DNA from: Nocardia sp. BSTN01
GTDB lineage: Bacteria; Actinomycetota; Actinomycetes; Mycobacteriales; Mycobacteriaceae
Assembly (NCBI RefSeq): GCF_015354405.1
Contig: NZ_JADKYP010000004.1
Coordinates: 1-64,000 of the forward strand
Direction of reading: 5' to 3'
Length of the DNA stretch: 64,000 nt
The position numbers and the translations under genes were made by a program. This document shows positions 8,561 through 17,803 of the stretch, in pieces (the stretch's first letter is position 1; every line of letters begins with the position of its first letter). The notes below the pieces were generated by a model, which saw only the letters and a list, made by a program, of their open reading frames with translations, ran no database searches and was not told the origin of the DNA.

Positions 8561-9865
8561 GTGCTGTCACATCCCGACCGCCGCACGCCCGTCGTGCTGC
8601 TGGCGGGCTTCCCGGGGCCGGTCGCGGACGGTATGGATCACCTCGCGCGGCTGCTGGGCGCGGCGCCCGGCACCGTCGTCGTGCGACACGATCTGAGCTC
8701 ACTGCCCGAAGGTGTGGTGCGCCGCCGGGTGCGCCTCGACGGCCGGGAGACGGCGAGCGTGCACGAACTCGCGCACGGTTGCGTCTCCTGCACGCTGCGC
8801 GCCGATCTGCTGCCGCTGCTGTGCCGGCTGGCGGCACGAGATTCGGTGCACCGCATCGTGATCGCGCTCGATCCGGCCTTCGAGGCGGAAGCGGTGTGTC
8901 ATGCGATCGGCACCGTGCCCGTAGTGGACCTGGTGGGCCGCGTCGACGGGCCGGCCGCCCGCGACGTGCGCGTCGAGGCGGTGGTGACCGGGCTCGATGC
9001 CCGCAGCTGGCTGCCGGACGCGCTGAGCGACGAGACGATCGACGAACGGGCGGGCGGCCCCGGTGACGACGACCGGACGGTGGCGCAGCTCGCCGTCGGA
9101 CAGGTCGAATTCGCCGACGCGCTCGTGGTTTTCGGTACGGACCAGGTCGGCGAGGATGAGCGCGACGTGCTGCGGTCGGTCGTGGATCGGCTGGTGCCCC
9201 GGGCTCCGTCGATCTGGGTCGGCGACGGGCGGGATATCGCCGCGGTGCGCATCGAGATGCTGCTCGACCGCATCCCCGCCGATTCCCGGCGTGGCCGCAT
9301 CTTCGACGCGCACGCACCGTTGTTGCGCGGCCGGCCACCGCTGGCGGAGGAGAACGGTGTGGCGTTGATCGAATTCGCCACCGATCGCCCGTTCCATCCG
9401 ACCCGCCTGCACGAAGCGATGGATGTGCTGTTCGACGGCGTGGTCACCGCGCGCGGACGGATCTGGCTGGCGACCCAGCCCGAGCGTGTGGTGTGGCTGG
9501 AATCCGCCGGCGGCGGAGTGCGGGTCGGCGACGCCGGAACCTGGCTGGCGGCCATGACTCCCGCGGAACGCGAATCGGTCGATCCCGATCGGCGGGCGCT
9601 GGCGGCGCTGCGCTGGGACGAGGATTTCGGTGACCGCGACATCTCGATGGTGATCCTCACCTGCGGTGCGGATCCGGACGACATCCGCACCGCGCTGCAC
9701 TGGGCGCTGCTCGACGAGGCCGAGATGATCCTGCTGCGCAACACGCCGGATCTGGTCGCGCACTGGGCCGATCCGTTCGGTGAGTTCCACGAGGACCCCT
9801 GCGAGACAACGGAATCCGACAACGCAAACGGCCGCGGCGTCGAATCCCGGCCGAACGAAAGGTAG
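8561..9865 (+). CDS. mrf: COG0523 (CobW-like) protein, Mrf / Rv0106 type
   Basis: A 434-residue protein from GTG 8561, preceded by agggg. It contains the COG0523 metal motif as [12 protein letters not shown], and the CobW C-terminal domain with [20 protein letters not shown] and [13 protein letters not shown]. It closely resembles M. tuberculosis Rv0106 as I remember it, and M. smegmatis Mrf, which recruits the hibernation factor MPY to ribosomes under zinc starvation. The N-terminal P-loop is not intact: [14 protein letters not shown] replaces GxxGxGKT, so ordinary nucleotide binding is doubtful; Rv0106 shares this. It is followed by two C-minus ribosomal genes and has a Zur box before it. 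A pure zinc-chaperone role is the alternative. Confidence 0.88.
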   Translation: MLSHPDRRTPVVLLAGFPGPVADGMDHLARLLGAAPGTVVVRHDLSSLPEGVVRRRVRLDGRETASVHELAHGCVSCTLRADLLPLLCRLAARDSVHRIVIALDPAFEAEAVCHAIGTVPVVDLVGRVDGPAARDVRVEAVVTGLDARSWLPDALSDETIDERAGGPGDDDRTVAQLAVGQVEFADALVVFGTDQVGEDERDVLRSVVDRLVPRAPSIWVGDGRDIAAVRIEMLLDRIPADSRRGRIFDAHAPLLRGRPPLAEENGVALIEFATDRPFHPTRLHEAMDVLFDGVVTARGRIWLATQPERVVWLESAGGGVRVGDAGTWLAAMTPAERESVDPDRRALAALRWDEDFGDRDISMVILTCGADPDDIRTALHWALLDEAEMILLRNTPDLVAHWADPFGEFHEDPCETTESDNANGRGVESRPNER

Positions 9866-9869
9866 GGCG

Positions 9870-10148
9870 ATGAAATCAGGGATCCATCCGGAGTACCACC
9901 CGGTGGTCTTCGAGGATGTGAGCACGGGCAAGCGCTTTCTCACCCGATCGACGGCGACGAGCACCCGCACCGTCGAATGGTCCGACGGCAACAGCTATCC
10001 GCTGATCACCGTCGACGTCACCGCGGACTCTCATCCGTTCTGGACCGGGGCGCATCGTGTCCTCGACACCCAGGGCCGGGTGGAGAAATTCGAACGCAAA
10101 TACGGCAGGCGCACACCGCGTCCCGGTGCTGTGCGAGGGGAGAACTGA
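9870..10148 (+). CDS. rpmE: 50S ribosomal protein L31 type B, zinc-free
   Basis: A 92-residue L31[27 protein letters not shown] and [21 protein letters not shown] are typical. It has no Cys, unlike zinc-binding L31. The ATG at 9870 lies 4 bases after the mrf stop, following an aaagg site, so it is the second gene of the Zur-controlled rightward operon. In bacteria, L31B replaces L31 when zinc is limiting. Confidence 0.95.
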   Translation: MKSGIHPEYHPVVFEDVSTGKRFLTRSTATSTRTVEWSDGNSYPLITVDVTADSHPFWTGAHRVLDTQGRVEKFERKYGRRTPRPGAVRGEN

Positions 10149-10149
10149 C

Positions 10150-10323
10150 ATGGCGGTGCCGAAGCGACGACTGTCGCGCGCCAACACCCACAGCCGGCGT
10201 TCGAACTGGAAGGCGACTCCCCCCGACCTGGTGCCGGTCAGTGTCGGGGGCGTCGTCCACAAGATCCCGCGCCGATTGGTCACCGCCGTCCGGCGTGGCC
10301 TGATCGACCCGACTCGGCTGTAG
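10150..10323 (+). CDS. rpmF: 50S ribosomal protein L32, zinc-free paralogue
   Basis: A 57-residue L32: [20 protein letters not shown] is the family N-terminus and VPRRL-like [14 protein letters not shown] the C-terminus. The C-terminal Cys pairs of zinc-type L32 are absent. It starts one base after the rpmE stop and closes the mrf-rpmE-rpmF operon. Confidence 0.95.
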   Translation: MAVPKRRLSRANTHSRRSNWKATPPDLVPVSVGGVVHKIPRRLVTAVRRGLIDPTRL

Positions 10324-10543
10324 GACACGGGTTTCGGTCGCCGAAATTATGTGGCGTTTGCCTGAATCGAGCGACCAATTGGTTATCGAATAAATCGGAG
10401 TCAGCAGGGGTATCGGTGTTGCCGCGCTTGCGAGGCGGTAGCTGGACTGTGAATCGCCAACTGCTGGTTGGTTTTTGGTGGCGGAAAAAGTCCCGCGGAA
10501 ACGCTGCTTTCCCGAGTCGGCCCCGGTACCCTCGTGGCTGAGG

Positions 10544-10573
10544 GCGGGTTCTCCTGGCAACAGGAGAACCCGC
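10544..10573. terminator. Hairpin between rpmF and the convergent small gene
   Basis: A perfect 13-bp stem (10544-10556 with 10561-10573) is capped by a GCAA tetraloop. There is no long T run, but it lies between convergent genes and is stable enough to end transcription. The 220 bases between rpmF and this hairpin hold no supported gene. Confidence 0.65.
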
Positions 10574-10585
10574 TCATCGCCACTT

Positions 10586-11029
10586 TCAGGCCCGATCGCT
10601 CATATCGTGCGACAGGCGCGGCGCTTCCAACGCTCGCTGTCCGGGCTGTGGCGCATCGTCCGGCTTCGGCCGCAATGCCTCCAGCAATGACTCCCAGCGC
10701 GCGATCTGCTCACCGATCACCGCCGCCGGGTTCTCCAGCAGGGCGGCCACCAGCGACAGCGGCCACGGCAGTTCGGCCGCCGGTGGCGCCTGGCGGGTCA
10801 GTTCCAGCACGGTCGTCTCCAGGTCGGCGATCTCGGTCCGCAGCTCGGCGATCTGCCGCAGGGCGGCGCCCAGCGCCTCGACGACCGTCCGTTCCGATAT
10901 GGCGCCGCCGTCCGTGCCGTCGTCGTCGCCCAACTGGGGCCAGCCCGCCAAACCGGGACCGCGCAGCTGCACCTGTACATCGCGCAATATCGCTTCCTGC
11001 TCCGGAGTCACATCCGGTACCTCTCTCAT
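10586..11029 (-). CDS. Conserved hypothetical protein with a coiled coil
   Basis: A 147-residue acidic protein from ATG 11029, preceded on its strand by gtgggag. The middle (about residues 45-80, VVEALGAALRQIAELRTEIADL) has heptad-like Leu/Ile spacing typical of a coiled coil. A short hydrophobic stretch LSLVAALLENPAAVIGE follows. There is no signal peptide or membrane segment. I do not recognise the family. It stands alone between convergent rpmF and the divergent secreted-protein gene at 11392. A GTG further upstream (giving VEQAFQPAVGAM) is an alternative start. Confidence 0.6.
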   Translation of the reverse strand: MREVPDVTPEQEAILRDVQVQLRGPGLAGWPQLGDDDGTDGGAISERTVVEALGAALRQIAELRTEIADLETTVLELTRQAPPAAELPWPLSLVAALLENPAAVIGEQIARWESLLEALRPKPDDAPQPGQRALEAPRLSHDMSDRA

Positions 11030-11391
11030 CGCTCCCACCGCGGGCTGAAATGCCTGCTCCACACTGTAATTCGCGGCGCCCCTGCCGTGTGCGCCGAGAT
11101 CGGGCGGGTGACGCCCGGCGCAGCGGTTACCCCGCGGCTGCCGGTCAGCCCTCGGGTGTCCCGTATCGGGGGGGCGGAGGCGGCGGTGCGCGGACGGCTG
11201 CACACTTGCCAACCCGTGCTCACAGACCGGAAAATGTCCGAATTTTCAGCTTCTTAACATTCCTGGCATCTTCTTGGCGGCTTATTAACGGCCTTTGTTA
11301 CGTGTTCGTAATGGGTGCACGACAGCCTGTCTAAGGGTTTCGAGTTCGAGCTCAGGCGCCAGGGTATCGGCGCCGCAAACTGCTGAAGAAA
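11030..11391. other. Intergenic region between divergent genes
   Basis: About 360 bases containing the promoters of the leftward coiled-coil gene and the rightward secreted-protein gene. An AT-richer stretch with TTCTTAAC and CTTATTAACGG lies around 11250-11295 and is the most promoter-like part, but I cannot assign a defined -10/-35 or operator. Confidence 0.4.
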
Positions 11392-12054
11392 GTGTATGAG
11401 GGAATGAAGCTCAGGAAGTTCGCCGCAACATCGGCTCTGGTCATCGCTGCTCTTGGGATCTCCACCGGCACCGCATTCGCAGCTCCGGCTCCGGCCGCCA
11501 ACCCCGATATTCATTACACGGCAAACGTTGTCGACAAATCCGTCGTGGTGAAGACCGACGCGGGATCGCTGACGACCGAAGGCAACGAGTTCCAGGTCCG
11601 CGACAACCAGGGCCAGGTAGTAGCCGGATTTCCGCTGAGCTATCAGCACGACGGTCTGGAGTATCCGATCGCCGCGCAGATCGACGGTAACCAGGCCACC
11701 CTGGTTCCGAGCACCGACCGCGCCGCCGCCCACCCGGCGCCGATGCTGCACGATGTGGCCAGCCGTTCGGATCTGGACGCGGCCAACCAGAGCGCGATCA
11801 ACGAGCTCGGTATCGCCACCAGCATCGGCACCCTCGTCGGCACCGCGATCGGCCTGGCCGGCGGTTGTGCGCTCGGTGCCGTCCTCGGCACCCCGTTCCT
11901 GGTCGTTCCGGGCTGGATCGGCGGCTGCCTGACCGGTGCCGCCCTGGGCGCCCCGCTGGGTGCCGCGGCCGGTCTGGTCGGCGTCGGCGGCATCTCCGGC
12001 GTGCTCGTCGCGATCGAGTACTTCAACCGGATCAACGCGCCCGCCGAATCGTAA
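11392..12054 (+). CDS. Secreted protein with glycine-zipper-like hydrophobic end
   Basis: A 220-residue protein (216 if it starts at ATG 11404; at 11404 the gaggga abuts the start codon, so 11392 is kept). It has a clear signal peptide, MKLRKFAATSALVIAALGIS followed by TGTAFAAPA, with cleavage after AFA. The exported part begins with a hydrophilic beta-rich segment (DIHYTANVVDKSVVVKTDAG). It ends in a long Gly/Ala-rich hydrophobic region (about 140-210) with GxxxG spacing, two Cys, and turns such as GTPF and GAPLG. That end looks like membrane-inserting or self-associating glycine-zipper segments. Similar small exported proteins are frequent in Nocardia; the function is unknown. Confidence 0.7.
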   Translation: MYEGMKLRKFAATSALVIAALGISTGTAFAAPAPAANPDIHYTANVVDKSVVVKTDAGSLTTEGNEFQVRDNQGQVVAGFPLSYQHDGLEYPIAAQIDGNQATLVPSTDRAAAHPAPMLHDVASRSDLDAANQSAINELGIATSIGTLVGTAIGLAGGCALGAVLGTPFLVVPGWIGGCLTGAALGAPLGAAAGLVGVGGISGVLVAIEYFNRINAPAES

Positions 12055-12071
12055 TCAGGAGTAGCGCAACG

Positions 12072-12109
12072 CGATCGGGGCGGGCCGTGCGGCCCGCCCC
12101 GATCGTCGT
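12072..12109. terminator. Bidirectional terminator
   Basis: A perfect 15-bp stem (12072-12086 with 12091-12105) with a GTGC loop, followed by tcgtct, lies between the convergent secreted-protein gene and the MHYT gene. Confidence 0.8.
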
Positions 12110-12139
12110 CTGTGCGCGGCCCGGCCGCCGCGAATCCGC

Positions 12140-12967
12140 TCAGCTCACCGGCTGCGGTGTCCGACTCGCCGGCCGCGCCTTGCCGGCCGGCGAAGTGGTC
12201 TGTCCGGCAGCAGAATTCGCCGCCTGGGCCAACTGCCGGGAGCGGGTGGTTCCGGTGCGGTCGGGAGCGACCAGGACCGCGGTGATCGGTACCGCCAGCG
12301 ACAGCGTCCCCATCACGAACACCGGTACGAAGAGGGTGAACAGATCGTCGCCGTCGGGCTGGCCGACCGCGGTGTCGAGATGTACGTGCACCCCGGCCTG
12401 GCCGAGGTAGTGGATCGCGGTGACCGCCAGCGCATACAGCGCGGCCGTTCCGGCCAGTGGCAGCATCGCGTGGAAACGGGTGGTGGCCCACAGCACACCG
12501 ATCGAGGCCGCGACGGCCAGCGCCCCCGCGCTCAGCGACATCCAGATGTTCACATCGACCGATCCCTGCACTCGGATCGCGCCCATGGCGAGCAGGTGCA
12601 TGATCCCGATACCCAGGCCCATCACCACGCCGCCGCTGATCACCCGCACCAGCGTGCTCACCTTGCCCGTGATCACCAGACCGGCCAGGACTCCCGCCAC
12701 CGCGACGACCGTCGCCACGACCATCCGGGCGATGTCGTAGCGGATCTCACCGGACGACACCCCGACGCCGAGCATGGTGACGTACACCGCCAGCCAGGTG
12801 CCGACGCCGCCGATGGACACTGCCGCCGCGGTGAGCCACACCATCCGGAACCGCGCGGTGACCGAGAGCGTCGACTGGCGGACACAGGCCAGTCCGACGA
12901 CCGCGCCGGCCGCGGAAACCCCGAGTGCCAGGCCCAGCACCCAGTACCCCATGGTGAAGTAGTTCAT
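12140..12967 (-). CDS. MHYT-domain integral membrane protein
   Basis: A 275-residue protein with seven or so hydrophobic segments. The MHYT family consists of repeats with a conserved Met-His pair in membrane helices, proposed to bind a metal and sense oxygen, CO or NO. Here GIGIMHLLAMGA and VTAIHYLGQAG carry His residues in the second and third units, while the first unit (WLAVYVTMLG) has lost the His. The last 45 residues are a polar Ala/Thr/Pro tail. It lies 23 bases after the GTPase gene on the same strand and is probably the fifth gene of the signalling operon, where many conservons encode a cytochrome P450 instead. The ligand is unknown. Confidence 0.8.
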   Translation of the reverse strand: MNYFTMGYWVLGLALGVSAAGAVVGLACVRQSTLSVTARFRMVWLTAAAVSIGGVGTWLAVYVTMLGVGVSSGEIRYDIARMVVATVVAVAGVLAGLVITGKVSTLVRVISGGVVMGLGIGIMHLLAMGAIRVQGSVDVNIWMSLSAGALAVAASIGVLWATTRFHAMLPLAGTAALYALAVTAIHYLGQAGVHVHLDTAVGQPDGDDLFTLFVPVFVMGTLSLAVPITAVLVAPDRTGTTRSRQLAQAANSAAGQTTSPAGKARPASRTPQPVS

Positions 12968-12990
12968 CGCTTCCCCTCAGCTCGCACCGC

Positions 12991-13785
12991 TCAGCTCTGT
13001 CCCACCGTCGCGTGGGTGGCGGTCAACCGCGCAATCGCGTATTCGGTGACCGCGGCGAGCGCCCGCCGAACCTCCCCGGCGTCCCGGGCGTCGATATCGA
13101 CCACCGGCACGCCCTCGCGGATCGACAGCGCCTCCCGCAGTTCGGCGACCGGGAAACGCGGTGCGCTCGGAAACCTGTTGACCGCCACCAGGAACGGCAG
13201 CCCGCGCGCCTCGAAGAAGTCGACCGCGGCGAAGCTGTCCTCGATCCGGCGCGTGTCGACCAGCACGACGGCGCCGATCGCGCCGCGGATCAGGTCGTCC
13301 CACATGAACCAGAACCGGCGCTGCCCGGGCGTGCCGAACAGGTACAGCGTCAGATTGCCGGGCAGGATGATGCGGCCGAAATCCATGGCCACCGTGGTGG
13401 TTTCCTTGCCCGGGGTGGCGGACAAGTCGTCGATGCCGTCGGATACGCCGGTCACCATGGCCTCGGTGCGCAGCGGCACGATCTCCGAGACTGCACCGAC
13501 GAAGGTGGTCTTCCCGGCGCCGAACCCGCCCGCGACCACGATTTTGGTCGAGGCGGTGCGGCTGTCGAGCTCCGGGTGGGGCGGCATCGGAGCCGTCGAG
13601 TTCTGAAAGTGCATGGGGGGATTCTGGTATGGAAGCGGCGGTTGCGGGTGTGTGCCCGGGGAATTGGGTCCGAGCGGTCCGATCTGCGCGGAATCGGGCT
13701 GCGGCGCGGGCGGATACCGCTCGGCCGTCGAGGGCGCCCCGGTGGGCAGGGGCGGTGCCGCGGTGTCAAAGGGCACGGAGTCCAC
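12991..13785 (-). CDS. Conservon-type small GTPase (CvnD-like)
   Basis: A 264-residue protein from GTG 13785. Residues 1-78 are a Pro-rich disordered extension; residues 80-260 are an ATP/GTP-binding domain with Walker A GGFGAGKT (86-93), then LFGTPGQRRFWFMWDDL (G3-like) and LVAVNRFP (NKxD-like). Family members act with a roadblock protein, a DUF742 protein and a sensor kinase in conservons, resembling a eukaryotic G-protein switch; Rv3362c is the mycobacterial equivalent. The start overlaps the DUF742 gene by 20 bases. The long Pro-rich extension is unusual for the family and might be a contact region, or the true start could be internal. Confidence 0.88.
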   Translation of the reverse strand: MDSVPFDTAAPPLPTGAPSTAERYPPAPQPDSAQIGPLGPNSPGTHPQPPLPYQNPPMHFQNSTAPMPPHPELDSRTASTKIVVAGGFGAGKTTFVGAVSEIVPLRTEAMVTGVSDGIDDLSATPGKETTTVAMDFGRIILPGNLTLYLFGTPGQRRFWFMWDDLIRGAIGAVVLVDTRRIEDSFAAVDFFEARGLPFLVAVNRFPSAPRFPVAELREALSIREGVPVVDIDARDAGEVRRALAAVTEYAIARLTATHATVGQS

Positions 13786-14140
13786 GCAGGGTCCTCTCCA
13801 TCAGGGATCGCCGCTCGTCGAATGTGGCGTCCTCGCTGAGCGTGGTGTGCACCCGCAGTGTGCCGGCCACCACCAGGTCGCCGATCACCACCCGGATCAT
13901 GCCCAGGGGACGTTGCAGATGGGCGGCGATTTCGGCGACCGAGAGCCGCCCCGCGCCCAGACGCAGAATATCTGTTCGAATATCGCCTGCGGGCCAATCG
14001 AATTGATTGGCGTAGGGCAGTGTTTCCACGACCGCCTCGAGAGGCAGTTCGACCGCGGGTTCGGTGCGCCCAGCGGTCAGCGCATAAGGACGGACGCGAG
14101 TGGTTGGCCGGCCGGACCCGGCTCCGAACGAGCTGGACAT
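13766..14140 (-). CDS. DUF742 protein (CvnC-like)
   Basis: A 124-residue protein from ATG 14140 with the typical DUF742 signature VRPYALTAGRTEP and a predicted winged-helix-like region (LSVAEIAAHLQRPLGMIRVV, IGDLVVAGTLRVHTT). It is the third component of the conservon operon, between the roadblock protein (8-base gap) and the GTPase (20-base overlap). It may act as a coupling or DNA-binding partner; the biochemical role is not established. Equivalent by order to Rv3363c. Confidence 0.9.
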   Translation of the reverse strand: MSSSFGAGSGRPTTRVRPYALTAGRTEPAVELPLEAVVETLPYANQFDWPAGDIRTDILRLGAGRLSVAEIAAHLQRPLGMIRVVIGDLVVAGTLRVHTTLSEDATFDERRSLMERTLRGLRAL

Positions 14141-14148
14141 CGCAATCG

Positions 14149-14559
14149 TCAGACCGCCGAACGGGCCGTGGCTTGCACGACCGATCCGACTCGATCGACG
14201 AGCAGGGCCATCTCGTACCCGATGCGGCCGATGTCGTGCTGCTTGTTGGCCAGTACCGCCAGATGCGAGCCGTTGCCGACGCTCATCACCAGCAGATAGC
14301 CGCGCTGCATGTCGACGATCGACTGCATCACCTTGCCGCCGTTGAACAATTGCGCCGCCCCCGCCGACAGACTCGCCAGACCGGCGGTCACCGCGGAGAG
14401 CTGTTCGGCCCGATCGGACGGGAGGTGCGGACTGGTCGCCTGGAGCAGGCCGTCGGCCGAGACGAGCACCGCGTGCGAGACTCCAGGCACCTCTCTGGTG
14501 AAGCGGGTGACGAGCCAGTTCAAATTCTCGTCCGTACTGTTCTGCGCAGTGTCGGTCAT
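14149..14559 (-). CDS. Roadblock/LC7 protein (CvnB-like)
   Basis: A 136-residue single roadblock domain: [52 protein letters not shown] and [17 protein letters not shown]. Such proteins are regulators of small GTPases, like MglB; the M. tuberculosis equivalent Rv3364c is also reported to be secreted. Its ATG overlaps the stop of the sensor kinase gene by 4 bases (ATGA), showing coupled translation. It presumably controls the nucleotide state of the GTPase encoded two genes on. Confidence 0.92.
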   Translation of the reverse strand: MTDTAQNSTDENLNWLVTRFTREVPGVSHAVLVSADGLLQATSPHLPSDRAEQLSAVTAGLASLSAGAAQLFNGGKVMQSIVDMQRGYLLVMSVGNGSHLAVLANKQHDIGRIGYEMALLVDRVGSVVQATARSAV

Positions 14560-17483
14560 GCAAAGCCTCCGTCGTTCTGCTGAGCGTTGTTCCGCCCGGC
14601 CTGGTCGTACCCGGCCGTATCGGCCGGGTCGTACTGGGCCGTGTTGTCTCGGACGCTGACGCGTCCGCTGCGGACGCCGCTCAAATGTCTGGACAAGTTG
14701 TTGCGGATTTCCTCCGGATCCCGGGCCTCGACGGCGTCGTCCTGCGTCACTCCGCCGGGCACCAGCTGCGCACCGGGCCGGCGGATGGGCAGGCCACCCG
14801 TGGTACGGGTGGTCGCGGTCGGGGTACTGGCGTCCGCTGCCGCCGCCCAGCCCTCGTCGGCGGGAGACGGCCAGGCGCCGGTCGGCGCGTTCGAAGACGG
14901 TTCGACCAGCCATTCGGACACCATGCGCTGATAGATCGGCGTGGGGGATTCCGGTTTGGCCGGCGCCTGAGCATCCTGCTGCGAGGCATCGTGCTGATAG
15001 GCATCGGGCCGGGGTGGCGCGAGAGTCGCGCCGTGGCGGGACAGCGGCGCCGGTTCGCGGTCCGGGGTGCGCTGTACCGGGGCCATGATCGCCGTTTCGG
15101 CCCAGAAATCGATCGGCTGCGGCTCGGGTTGCGGCCGTGGATCGGCCGGGGTGGGACGGCGCGGCGGCACGATCTGTTCCAGATCGCGGTCGGTCACCGG
15201 GTTCCACGGATCGGAGGCCGCGGCGAAATCCTCGCCGCGGTTCGCGGTTTCGGCCTCCTCGGCCTCGGCGCGCTCGTCGCGGTGGTTCTCCTCGGCGCGC
15301 TCGTCGTGGAAGGCGTTCTCGCGTCCGGTCTCGACACCGCGCAGCACGCCGTCGTCGAGCGGTTCCGGCGCGCGGTTGTCGTTCTCGGTGACGTCCGGCA
15401 GCGGGGTGAGCCGGGTCACCGGGGCCCCGGATTCGGAATCCGACGGGCCGGCCGGGCGGCGTTGCGGCAGTCCGGCGCTGGTGAATCGGGCCGGCTCCGA
15501 GGTCTCCCCGAATCGCTCCGGTGGATTGGGCACCGCGGTGAGTGTGCGGCCGGGAGCGGGAAATTCGGTGACCGGGGAGGGAAAGTCCGCGGCCGGCGTG
15601 GTGAACGTCGAGATGGGCGGTGGGACCACGGCCTCGGTGGGCGAGACCAGCGCACCCGGTAGATGCACACTGGCCGTGATACCCGGCTGCTGTGCCATCG
15701 TGGAGGTGCGGCGCAGGCTGACCGTGATGGTGTGCCGTGCCGCCAGGCGGCCGACCACGAAAAGACCCATGCGGCGGGCGGTTTCGATGGTGACCTCACC
15801 ACCGGAGGCCAGGCGCTCGTTGATTGCGCGCATATCGTCGGCGGACATGCCGAGTCCCCGGTCGGTGATCTCGATCAGATATCCGCCGTCCACCGCGCGC
15901 GACACCGAGACCGCCACCGGCGTATTCGGCGGCGAGTAGCGCAGCGAGTTGTCGATCAGCTCGGCCAGCAGGTGTTCGATGTCGACGGCGGGCTCACCGG
16001 CGACGATACCGTCGGGCACCGAACCGATTTCGACGCGCTGATAATCCTCGACCTGGGAGACCGCGCTCCACAACATGTCCGACAGTGGCACCGGCGGCAG
16101 ATGACCGCGGCGCAGCGCGGTGCCGGCGAGCACCAGCAGGTTATCGCCGTTGCGGCGCATGCGGGTGGCGAGGTGGTCGAGGCGGAACAGGCTCTGCAGG
16201 CGATCGGAGTCGTCCTCGTCGCGCTCCAGATCCTCGATCAGCGACAGCTGCTGTTCGACCAGTGATTGGCTGCGCCGCGAGAGCGTTTCGAACATATTGC
16301 TGATCTGCAGGCGCAGGCGGGCCTGTTCGGCGGCGAGGAACAACGCCTGGCGGTGCATGTCGTCGACCGCTCGGGCCAGCTGGCCGATCTCCTCGGTGGT
16401 CTGCACGTCGACCGGGACGATCTCCGGGGTCGCGCCACCGCCGCGCACGACCGCGAGTTCGGCAGGCAGGTCGGTGTGCGCGACCTGCAGCGAATCGCGG
16501 CGCAGGCGGCGAATCGGGACGACCAGCGAGCGGGCGACCGCCAGCGCCAGGGCCAGACCGGCCAGCAGCGTCACGACCACCAGCGCCACATCGCGCAGGA
16601 CCGTGCCGCGCGCGTCGACCGAGCGGTCCGACAGTCCGGAGTCGATCAGGTCGACCAGATGGTTGGTGGCCTCGTTGTAGGTGTCGGTACTGGTCTGCAG
16701 CGACTGCGCGACGCCGGGCACGTTGATCGGCTCGACCGCGTTCTGGCTCATCGCCGCGATGCGCGTCTGTAACGCGCCCAGCAGCACATCCGGCTTCAGC
16801 GCCGATTCCGGCTGCACGACCGCGTACTGGTTGATCATGGTCAGCTCGGCGCCGGTGGCCGTCAGGACCTGAGCCAGCACGGCCGGGTTGTTGCCGATCT
16901 CGCCGCTCTCCAGCGCCAGCTGCTGCTGGGTGAACATCTGGCGGGCGATCGCGATGACACCCATCTGCACGTAATAGCGCTCGAGGGTGGTTTCCTTCGG
17001 CGTCGCCAGCGACGAGACGGCGTTGCTGACGTGGCCGTTCACCTCGCTCGCCTGTTTGACGACCTCCTGCGCCGCACCGCCGTGCAGGCTGTTGCGCAGG
17101 GTGCGCCCGGCCGCCAGCGCCTCGGTGAGTTCGGTGGCGACGCGCTTGTCGGCCGCCGAATTCTGCAGCGCCGTCTGCAGATCCGCGGCGGCCTGGTCGA
17201 ACCGGGCCGCGGCCTGGTCCAGCGCCGACTGCGGAACGTGTTCCCCGTTGCCGAGGGTGACGGCGAGATTGTTGGCCGCCGAACCGAAGTCGAGGGTCGG
17301 CCGAATGATCCGCGCCTGCTCACTGGCCGTGTTCAGCTGTGAGATGGTGCCGAGTTCGTCCTTGATTCGAAGAACGGCGAATGCCGATGCCAGCACGACC
17401 GGCAGCAGTAGCACGATGCCGACCTTGCTAGTCACGGACAGATTGGACAGACTCCTCTGCCATGGCCGCGGTGCAGTGCCCAT
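14556..17483 (-). CDS. Nitrate/nitrite-sensor-type histidine kinase (CvnA-like)
   Basis: A 975-residue membrane protein from ATG 17483, chosen for the ggaag upstream; a TTG at 17573 would add 30 residues. After a first membrane helix ([18 protein letters not shown]) lies an extracellular NIT-like sensing domain of about 240 residues, a second helix ([19 protein letters not shown]), a HAMP region, a helical dimerisation part with [15 protein letters not shown], and an HATPase_c domain ([16 protein letters not shown]-box; DRGLGMS G1 box). The last 380 or so residues are a long Pro/Glu-rich tail. It heads the operon kinase-roadblock-DUF742-GTPase-MHYT, as Rv3365c does in mycobacteria. Phosphotransfer activity of conservon kinases is unproven. 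Confidence 0.88.
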   Translation of the reverse strand: MGTAPRPWQRSLSNLSVTSKVGIVLLLPVVLASAFAVLRIKDELGTISQLNTASEQARIIRPTLDFGSAANNLAVTLGNGEHVPQSALDQAAARFDQAAADLQTALQNSAADKRVATELTEALAAGRTLRNSLHGGAAQEVVKQASEVNGHVSNAVSSLATPKETTLERYYVQMGVIAIARQMFTQQQLALESGEIGNNPAVLAQVLTATGAELTMINQYAVVQPESALKPDVLLGALQTRIAAMSQNAVEPINVPGVAQSLQTSTDTYNEATNHLVDLIDSGLSDRSVDARGTVLRDVALVVVTLLAGLALALAVARSLVVPIRRLRRDSLQVAHTDLPAELAVVRGGGATPEIVPVDVQTTEEIGQLARAVDDMHRQALFLAAEQARLRLQISNMFETLSRRSQSLVEQQLSLIEDLERDEDDSDRLQSLFRLDHLATRMRRNGDNLLVLAGTALRRGHLPPVPLSDMLWSAVSQVEDYQRVEIGSVPDGIVAGEPAVDIEHLLAELIDNSLRYSPPNTPVAVSVSRAVDGGYLIEITDRGLGMSADDMRAINERLASGGEVTIETARRMGLFVVGRLAARHTITVSLRRTSTMAQQPGITASVHLPGALVSPTEAVVPPPISTFTTPAADFPSPVTEFPAPGRTLTAVPNPPERFGETSEPARFTSAGLPQRRPAGPSDSESGAPVTRLTPLPDVTENDNRAPEPLDDGVLRGVETGRENAFHDERAEENHRDERAEAEEAETANRGEDFAAASDPWNPVTDRDLEQIVPPRRPTPADPRPQPEPQPIDFWAETAIMAPVQRTPDREPAPLSRHGATLAPPRPDAYQHDASQQDAQAPAKPESPTPIYQRMVSEWLVEPSSNAPTGAWPSPADEGWAAAADASTPTATTRTTGGLPIRRPGAQLVPGGVTQDDAVEARDPEEIRNNLSRHLSGVRSGRVSVRDNTAQYDPADTAGYDQAGRNNAQQNDGGFA

Positions 17484-17763
17484 GCCGCTTCCGTCGCCTC
17501 CGCTCGCGCACGTGCCCCGGGTTCCGGCCGCCGCCCGCGTCTGGCCGTTCGGGTCCAACGGGTTGAGAACCAACTAGAGGTTTACTTTTACCGCAGGCAA
17601 CATACCGCGAGAACACGTTCGCGGCAATTTGGAGGGGTCCAGCGACAACGGTCTAAATCGGCTCGGCGCAACAACTTTCGTGTGCGACACATACTTCTCG
17701 GAAGTATTTTCGATGATTCCGCAGGTCACCTGTTGTGGATGTGCGGCGTGTCGAATGGTCGGT
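17484..17763. other. Divergent intergenic region between the kinase operon and mprA
   Basis: About 280 bases carry both promoters. An AT-richer part (17575-17720) includes aaccaactagaggtttacttttaccg and ggaagtattttcgatgattcc. No operator other than the MprA-type repeats that follow can be named. Confidence 0.4.
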
Positions 17764-17783
17764 TCTCAGTCGGCTCTCAGTCG
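17764..17783 (+). promoter_or_regulatory. MprA-box-like direct repeat upstream of mprA
   Basis: TCTCAGTCG occurs twice, at 17764-17772 and 17775-17783, eleven bases apart, just before the mprA start (17804). MprA of mycobacteria binds tandem direct repeats of this kind containing CTCAG and controls its own gene. The same pair with the same spacing precedes pepD. Confidence 0.75.
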
Positions 17784-17803
17784 ATCCGGTCAAACTGGAG
17801 GCC

